A DNA stretch of 19,629 bases from Hyphomicrobium sp. (GTDB lineage Bacteria > Pseudomonadota > Alphaproteobacteria > Rhizobiales > Hyphomicrobiaceae), in NCBI GenBank assembly GCA_030609245.1, contig JAUWCP010000021.1:1-19629 (forward strand), written 5' to 3'. The notes under the pieces were generated by a model, which searched no databases, was not told the DNA's origin, and saw only the letters and a program-made list of their open reading frames with translations. Both the position numbers and the translations under genes were made by a program. Position 1 is the stretch's first letter; each line of letters opens with the position of its first letter. Positions 14,506 through 19,629 of the stretch are shown in pieces.

Positions 14506-16806
14506 ATGCCGGCAGCCCACGTTGCACCGCAGCAGGGTCAGAGCTTGGACGAGGTGAGCTCACCTCTTAATCCAGGCGATCGCGCATTTTGGATCGGACT
14601 GAGCGTAGTCGTCCTCTCGCTTGTTTCCGCGCTGGCAACCTATTTCATCCTTACAGGCCTGACGCCCATCGCCCCACGCGGCGAGATCGTGTTCGTCGTC
14701 CTCTTTCTCAACGTCGTGCTCATCCTCGCGATGATCGCGATGCTGGCTTGGCAGATGGCCGGGTTGGGGCGTGCTTGGCGCGAGAAGGTGCCCGGCGCGC
14801 GCCTTCACATTCGCATCGTCGCGTTGTTCAGCCTGATTGCGGCACTGCCTGCCCTGGTACTGGCGGTGGCTGCGACTGTCACCTTCTCGCGGTCTCTCGA
14901 CGGCTGGTTCTCTAGCCGCACGCGCGCGATCATTATCAGCTCGCGCCAAGTCGCGACCGCCTACCTCGACGAGCACGGCCAGGTGATCCGCACAGACATC
15001 GTCAACATGGCGCGGGATCTCGATCGCGCAGCCGAGGCAATCGGAGACGACAAGCGCCAGCTTCAGCAGCAAGTCATGGTGCAGGCCGGCCTGAGAGATC
15101 TGCCTGTGGCCTACGTTATCGACGCAGATGGGCGTCCGCTCATCGAGGCGATAGCCAGCGATAAGTACAAATACGAGCAGCCGCCGATAGGCGCGTTACG
15201 CGTCGCGGCTGAGGGGCAGGTTCCGCTGCTCATGCCAACAAAGCAGCGATTTGAAGTGGCTGCAATCGCGAGGTTGGAGAAGTTTCCGGGCAAATTCCTC
15301 TACGTGGCCCGCCCCGTTAGCCCAAAAGTCATTCGCTATCTACAACGCACGGCGCGCAACGTCGACGAGTTCAACCGCCTCAGAGAGGCACGCGGTGGTT
15401 TGAAGCTGGCGCACGGGCTCATGTATCTCATGATCTCGATGACAGCTCTGCTGGCTGCGATCTGGGTCGGGATGTGGTTTGCGGGACGTTTCGTGGCCCC
15501 CATTCGACGCCTCATCGCCGCCGCACTACAAGTGTCGACCGGCAATCTGATGGTCGAACTGCCTGAGAAGCGAGGGGAGGGGGATCTGCGCCGGCTGTCG
15601 CACACGTTCAATACGATGACGCGCGAGCTGAAGCACCAGCGCGACGCGCTGGTGACGGCCAACGAGCAGTTGCTCGAACGGCGTTACTTCATGGAAGCCG
15701 TGCTCTCAGGCGTCTCTGCTGGTGTGATCGGGCTAGATAGCCGTGACCGCATCACACTCGTCAGCCGTGCGGCGGAAAATCTGCTTGGGCTGGAGGAAAG
15801 CGACCTCGTCGGCAAGAAGCTCAAGGAAGCCGTACCGATGTTCGGCACAATCCTCGACCAGCGGCACGAGCAGAACCTCAAAGGCCGCGCGCAAGTGGAG
15901 GTCACGTTCGCGGTCGGCGGCGATGCGCGCACGTTTGCGGTTATAGCGACGCGCGAACGTGAAGGTAGCGGCGACGTCGGCTCGGTCGTGACCTTCGATG
16001 ACGTGACAGAGCTCGTGGTCGCCCAGCGCACCGCGGCTTGGGCAGACGTAGCCCAGCGCATTGCGCACGAGATCAAGAACCCGTTGACACCCATCCAGTT
16101 AGCAGCTGAGCGCTTGCGCAAGAAGTATGCTAAGTCCATCACCCACGATCGAGAGACCTTTGATCGGCTGACAACAACGATCGAGCGCCAAGTTGGCGAC
16201 CTCAAGAGCATGGTCGACGAGTTCGCGGCGTTTGCACGCATGCCAAAACCGGAGATGGCGCGCCACGATTTGTGCCAAGCGGTACAGGAGCCCGTAGTGC
16301 TGTTCCGCGAAGGTCATCCCGACATCAAGTACGAGTTAAAGTTTCCCGATGAGCCGTTGCAAATGTCCTTCGACTGGCGCCTGATGACTCGTGCGATCAC
16401 CAATTTGGTCAAGAACGCGAGCGAGGCAGTCGAGGCGGCCAAAGGCGATGCCGACAATCCAAAAGACTGGAATGGGCGCATCGAGATTATCGTGACGCCG
16501 CAGAGCGACCGAGTCACGATCGAGGTGATCGACAACGGCATCGGTTTACCCAAGCAAAACCGCTCAAGACTGCTGGAGCCCTACGTCACCACGAAGGGTA
16601 GCAAGGGCACAGGTCTCGGCCTTGCGATGGTCCAAAAGATCACAGAGCAGCACGGCGGCGCGTTAACGCTGGAAGACGCCCCTACGGGCCCCGGGCGTAC
16701 GCGCGGCGCACTCGTACGCATCACCTTGCCCTGGAAGCGCGAACCGGGGGTTGCTCATCGCCAACCTCCGACCGCGACCCCACCGCCACCAGCACCGGCC
16801 GAGTAG
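14506..16806 (+). CDS. ntrY: Nitrogen regulation sensor kinase NtrY
   Basis: This membrane histidine kinase has 766 residues from ATG 14506; an in-frame GTG at 14470 would add twelve. Three N-terminal membrane segments (about residues 28-50, 60-85, 103-126) are followed by an extracytoplasmic sensor region (about 127-302) and a fourth segment (about 303-330). Then come HAMP, PAS (about 395-505), the dimerisation helix with His521 in AHEIKNPLTPIQ, and the ATPase domain with Asn637 (LVKNASEAV), DNGIGLP and GTGLGLAM. The last 25 residues are Pro/Ala-rich. In studied alphaproteobacteria NtrY pairs with NtrX and links nitrogen, redox or envelope signals. GGGA lies before the ATG. ntrX follows after 31 bases. 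Confidence 0.96.
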   Translation: MPAAHVAPQQGQSLDEVSSPLNPGDRAFWIGLSVVVLSLVSALATYFILTGLTPIAPRGEIVFVVLFLNVVLILAMIAMLAWQMAGLGRAWREKVPGARLHIRIVALFSLIAALPALVLAVAATVTFSRSLDGWFSSRTRAIIISSRQVATAYLDEHGQVIRTDIVNMARDLDRAAEAIGDDKRQLQQQVMVQAGLRDLPVAYVIDADGRPLIEAIASDKYKYEQPPIGALRVAAEGQVPLLMPTKQRFEVAAIARLEKFPGKFLYVARPVSPKVIRYLQRTARNVDEFNRLREARGGLKLAHGLMYLMISMTALLAAIWVGMWFAGRFVAPIRRLIAAALQVSTGNLMVELPEKRGEGDLRRLSHTFNTMTRELKHQRDALVTANEQLLERRYFMEAVLSGVSAGVIGLDSRDRITLVSRAAENLLGLEESDLVGKKLKEAVPMFGTILDQRHEQNLKGRAQVEVTFAVGGDARTFAVIATREREGSGDVGSVVTFDDVTELVVAQRTAAWADVAQRIAHEIKNPLTPIQLAAERLRKKYAKSITHDRETFDRLTTTIERQVGDLKSMVDEFAAFARMPKPEMARHDLCQAVQEPVVLFREGHPDIKYELKFPDEPLQMSFDWRLMTRAITNLVKNASEAVEAAKGDADNPKDWNGRIEIIVTPQSDRVTIEVIDNGIGLPKQNRSRLLEPYVTTKGSKGTGLGLAMVQKITEQHGGALTLEDAPTGPGRTRGALVRITLPWKREPGVAHRQPPTATPPPPAPAE

Positions 16807-16837
16807 GCCTTTGCGATATCGACCCAAGGAGTGAACG

Positions 16838-18235
16838 ATGGCAGCAGACATCCTCATCGTCGACGACGAGGCCGACATTCGTGAACTCGTGGCCGGCATT
16901 CTGGAAGACGAGGGCCACCATGCACGGCTTGCGCGCGACAGTGATGAAGCGCTCCAAGCAATCGAGGAACGCCGTCCGCAACTCGTCATACTCGACATCT
17001 GGCTACAGGGCAGTCGCCTTGACGGACTTGAGGTCTTGTCCCTGATCAAGCGCACGTACCCCGATCTCCCCGTCATCATCATCTCAGGTCACGGCAATAT
17101 TGAGACGGCTGTCACTGCGATTAAACGCGGTGCATATGACTACATAGAAAAACCGTTCAAGGCCGATCGCTTGATCCTGGTCACGCTGCGCGCTCTGGAA
17201 GCGTTTCAATTGAAACGTGAGGTGCGCGAGTTGAGGGAGCGCTCCACCTTCAGCGTCGAAATGATCGGAAAGTCGACCGCAATCAACCAGCTGCGCAATG
17301 CCATCGATCGGGTGGCGCCGACCAACAGCCGCATTCTGATCCGTGGCGCGTCGGGCTCGGGCAAGGAGCTCGCAGCCCGCGCGATCCACATGAAGTCAGC
17401 CCGCTCAGACGCGCCATTCGAAGTGCTCAACGCCGCCGCCATGGCGCCCGACCGCGTGGAGGAGGCGCTGTTTGGCACCGAGGACCGCACCGGCGGCCCC
17501 CGCAAGGTGGGCGCGCTGGAAGAGGCGCACGGCGGTACACTCTACATCGATGAAGTCGCGGACATGCCCATCGAGACGCAGGGCAAGGTCTTGCGCGTTC
17601 TCGTCGAGCAAAAGTTCTTGCGCATCGGCGGCTCACAGAAGGTCGCTGTCGACGTGCGGATCATTTCCTCGACCAGCCGGGACCTGGAACGCGAGATCGG
17701 CGAGGGACGATTTCGGGAAGACCTCTATCATCGGCTCAACGTGGTGCCGTTGCGCGTACCCGGATTGGCTGAGCGACGCGATGACATTCCTGAGCTCATT
17801 CAGTTTTTCGTTGGACAACTCAGCACCGCCTCGGGTCTTGCGCCGCGCCGTATCGGCGAGGATGCGATCGCCGTTCTGCAAGCCCACGACTGGCCGGGAA
17901 ACGTGCGCGAGCTGCGAAACAACATCGAACGCCTCATGATCTTGGCTGGCGGCGAGCCCGACGCCGTCATTACGGCCGATATGCTGCCCAATGAGATCGG
18001 CTCCAACGTACCGCTGCCTGTCGACGGCGGTGCCGAACACCTCATGTCGCTGCCGCTCCGCGAGGCACGCGAGATCTTCGAGCGCGAGTATCTATTGGCG
18101 CAGATCAACCGCTTCGGCGGGAATATCTCACGCACCGCAGAGTTCGTCGGTATGGAGCGCTCCGCGCTCCACCGTAAGCTGCGCGCGCTTGGCGTCTCGT
18201 CTGAGCATCGTAACGCGGAATTGCGCCAGGCGTGA
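16838..18235 (+). CDS. ntrX: Response regulator NtrX, with the sigma-54 loop lost
   Basis: This 465-residue regulator has an N-terminal receiver with Asp53 in VILDIWLQGS and Lys105 in IEKPFKAD. The AAA+ domain has Walker A GASGSGKE at 170 and Walker B LYIDE at 235. The C-terminal Fis-type helix-turn-helix is NRFGGNISRTAEFVGMERSA. Where NtrC has GAFTGA, NtrX reads FGTEDRTGGPRKVG, about three residues shorter and without the motif. It therefore probably cannot engage sigma-54 and may act by direct DNA binding with sigma-70, as reported for NtrX in some relatives. AAGGAG lies before the ATG. It forms one unit with ntrY. Confidence 0.97.
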   Translation: MAADILIVDDEADIRELVAGILEDEGHHARLARDSDEALQAIEERRPQLVILDIWLQGSRLDGLEVLSLIKRTYPDLPVIIISGHGNIETAVTAIKRGAYDYIEKPFKADRLILVTLRALEAFQLKREVRELRERSTFSVEMIGKSTAINQLRNAIDRVAPTNSRILIRGASGSGKELAARAIHMKSARSDAPFEVLNAAAMAPDRVEEALFGTEDRTGGPRKVGALEEAHGGTLYIDEVADMPIETQGKVLRVLVEQKFLRIGGSQKVAVDVRIISSTSRDLEREIGEGRFREDLYHRLNVVPLRVPGLAERRDDIPELIQFFVGQLSTASGLAPRRIGEDAIAVLQAHDWPGNVRELRNNIERLMILAGGEPDAVITADMLPNEIGSNVPLPVDGGAEHLMSLPLREAREIFEREYLLAQINRFGGNISRTAEFVGMERSALHRKLRALGVSSEHRNAELRQA

Positions 18236-18284
18236 CGCATGGGTTGGGACGGTTAGGTCTGCCGCAGCTTATCTTGAGGGCTTC

Positions 18285-19148
18285 GTGAGCCGCATTGTTT
18301 ACGTCAACGGCCGCTACCTGCCGTACGCACAAGCCGGCGTGCACGTAGAGGATCGCGGATTCCAGTTCGCCGACGGCGTTTACGAGGTTTGCGAGGTGCG
18401 CGGTGGTGCTCTCGTCGACGAGGGGTCTCATATGGCCCGGCTTGGCCGCTCACTTGCCGAGCTGGCAATTCCCGAACCCATGAGCATGGCCGCGCTCGCG
18501 CACGTCATGCGCGAGACCGTCCGCCGCAATCGTGTTCGCGATGGCCTTCTCTATCTGCAGGTGACGCGCGGGACGGCCCCGCGCGATTTCGCATTTCCAT
18601 CTTCTGAGATAGAACGCACGGTGGTATGCATCGTGCGGCCTCGCGCGCCAGAGCCGTTAGAAGCGCAAGCAGTACGGGGCATCGCCGTCAAATCGTTGTC
18701 CGACATTCGCTGGCGTCGCTCCAACATCAAGACGGTAATGCTGCTGCCGGCCTGCCTTGCCAAGGAAGCCGCGCGCAAGGACGGCGCACATGAGGCATGG
18801 TTCATAGATAGCAACGGTTTCGTGACAGAGGGCGCATCGAGTAACGCCTGGATCGTGCTCGATGGGGGAGCTGTCATAACGCGGCAAATCGGTCCCGATA
18901 TTCTCTCTGGGGTCACGCGAGCCACTTTGATTGAAGGGCTTGCCAAAGAGGGCATTTCGCTCATGGAGCGGCCATTTCGGTTGGCGGAAGCCCAGTCAGC
19001 ACGCGAGGCATTCATTACCTCCGCCAGCAATACGGTGATGCCGGTGGTGCGCATCGACGGCGTGACGATCGGCGATGGCAAGCCTGGTCCCATCACCCGA
19101 ACACTTCGCTCGAAATTTCATCAATTTGCCGCGATTTCAGACGGCTGA
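18285..19148 (+). CDS. D-amino-acid aminotransferase, class IV PLP type
   Basis: This 287-residue fold-type IV PLP enzyme most resembles D-alanine aminotransferase, which interconverts D-alanine and D-glutamate for peptidoglycan. It shows YVNGRYLPYAQAGVHVEDRGFQFADGVYEV at the N-terminus, the PLP lysine Lys149 in SDIRWRRSNIKT, the phosphate-binding EGASSNAWIV, and GVTRATLIEG. The start is GTG 18285, with GAGG 6 bases upstream; the frame continues open to 17991 across the end of ntrX, but that part is a shadow. Branched-chain aminotransferases of the same fold are possible, but the RW-RR-NIKT stretch favours the D-amino-acid type. It is 49 bases after ntrX, possibly co-transcribed. Confidence 0.9.
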   Translation: MSRIVYVNGRYLPYAQAGVHVEDRGFQFADGVYEVCEVRGGALVDEGSHMARLGRSLAELAIPEPMSMAALAHVMRETVRRNRVRDGLLYLQVTRGTAPRDFAFPSSEIERTVVCIVRPRAPEPLEAQAVRGIAVKSLSDIRWRRSNIKTVMLLPACLAKEAARKDGAHEAWFIDSNGFVTEGASSNAWIVLDGGAVITRQIGPDILSGVTRATLIEGLAKEGISLMERPFRLAEAQSAREAFITSASNTVMPVVRIDGVTIGDGKPGPITRTLRSKFHQFAAISDG

Positions 19149-19173
19149 ACGGCTTCATCTATGAAGGAAAACT

Positions 19174-19215
19174 GGTATACCTAGCGGTAGTGCAGTGCGA
19201 AATAATAGCTATAAC
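19174..19215 (+). promoter_or_regulatory. Candidate hfq promoter region
   Basis: The 143-base gap before hfq is unusually AT-rich around 19195-19220. It holds TATAAC at 19210-19215, a possible -10, and a perfect palindrome GGTATACC at 19174-19181. No good -35 is seen at 16-18 bases, so the call is weak. Confidence 0.3.
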
Positions 19216-19291
19216 ATAACACCCACCCGGATCGCTCGAAAAGGCGGCCGGAGTACCCCAAAGCAGACCTAAAAAAAGGCGAAAGAAGTCC

Positions 19292-19537
19292 ATGGGTGCA
19301 GACCGAGTCCAGAACCTTCAGGATACGTTCCTGAACCACGTGAGAAAGAACAAGACCCCACTCACAATCTTTCTGATCAACGGTGTGAAGCTCCAGGGGA
19401 TCGTGAGCTGGTTCGACAATTTTTGTGTGCTGTTACGTCGCGACGGTCACTCGCAGCTCGTATATAAGCATGCAATCTCGACCATCATGCCCGGACAGCC
19501 CGTCAATCTGATGGAGACGGAGACGACTGAGGTTTAA
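19292..19537 (+). CDS. hfq: RNA chaperone Hfq
   Basis: This 81-residue Sm-like protein forms a hexameric ring that pairs small RNAs with mRNAs. The Sm1 region reads QDTFLNHVRKNKTPLTIFLI, with Gln10 and Phe-Leu contacts of the proximal site. Sm2 ends YKHAISTIMP, the conserved U-binding signature. The C-terminal tail is very short, as usual in alphaproteobacteria. The start ATG 19292 has GAAAGAAG before it. Gene order with ntrX and the aminotransferase upstream matches other Hyphomicrobiales, where hflX commonly follows. Confidence 0.98.
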   Translation: MGADRVQNLQDTFLNHVRKNKTPLTIFLINGVKLQGIVSWFDNFCVLLRRDGHSQLVYKHAISTIMPGQPVNLMETETTEV

Positions 19538-19629
19538 CCGAACGGCATTCGCGATCGACGAGCGCGTTGACATTGGGGAGGTCCCCCTTATCGAGCGACG
19601 GTCGCAGCGCGCCGAAGGCGTGCGCGCCC
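19538..19629 (+). other. Window end downstream of hfq; possible 5' region of hflX
   Basis: A frame aligned with codon 19557 stays open to the end and encodes PLIERRSQRAEGVRA, which could be the variable N-terminus of HflX, the usual next gene. No ATG lies in that frame; only a late GTG at 19620 does. An inverted repeat GGGGA-GG-TCCCC spans 19575-19586. The gene call cannot be made. Confidence 0.25.

Noticed and set aside
14287..14570. Short frames on both strands in the ntrC-ntrY gap
   Set aside because: Neither has a ribosome site, and one overlaps the ntrY start; coding signal is absent.
19567..19586. TTGACA plus inverted repeat after hfq as a promoter or terminator
   Set aside because: No -10 element at the right distance and no T-tract after the stem; the window ends too soon to judge.

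Overview
The window looks like chromosomal core DNA from an alphaproteobacterium of the order Hyphomicrobiales (Rhizobiales), possibly Hyphomicrobium or a relative. The evidence is gene order and content: a PDH operon carrying a DUF5076-type gene, lipA and a RatA/COQ10 gene close by, a fused ispDF, the run dusB(nifR3)-ntrB-ntrC-ntrY-ntrX, then a D-amino-acid aminotransferase and hfq. The genus is an inference. No phage, IS element, tRNA, rRNA or CRISPR was seen.

Region 1 (1-7227, + strand) is pyruvate dehydrogenase and lipoate. It holds the 3' part of pdhB (E1 beta), a DUF5076-type gene, an unlisted 42-codon ORF, a short pdhC (E2) with no lipoyl domain, two related small lipoproteins, lpd (E3), two GlsB/YeaQ-type membrane proteins, lipA (lipoyl synthase) and a ratA/COQ10-type START gene. 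E1, E2 and E3 form the PDH complex. LipA makes the lipoyl cofactor that the complex needs, so the missing lipoyl domain on E2 is the main biochemical puzzle here.

Region 2 (7249-10487, - strand), read right to left, holds ispDF (MEP isoprenoid pathway), a MarR-family regulator, a stand-alone CinA C-terminal amidase (PncC type) and an exported pentapeptide-repeat protein.

Region 3 (10639-18235, + strand) is the nitrogen two-component block. It holds dusB overlapping ntrB by four bases, ntrC, then ntrY and ntrX. NtrC keeps the GAFTGA sigma-54 loop; NtrX has lost it. Direct repeats and a hairpin lie in the ntrC-ntrY gap.

Region 4 (18285-19629, + strand) holds a class IV PLP aminotransferase of D-alanine aminotransferase type, then hfq. 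The last 92 bases may run into hflX, but this could not be confirmed.

No intergenic stretch exceeds 300 bases; the longest are 2215-2463 and 14251-14505. I did not find a wholly new system. The best leads are the lipoyl-less E2 with the small ORF before it, the paired-cysteine lipoprotein paralogues between E2 and E3, and the inverted repeat abutting the dusB start.
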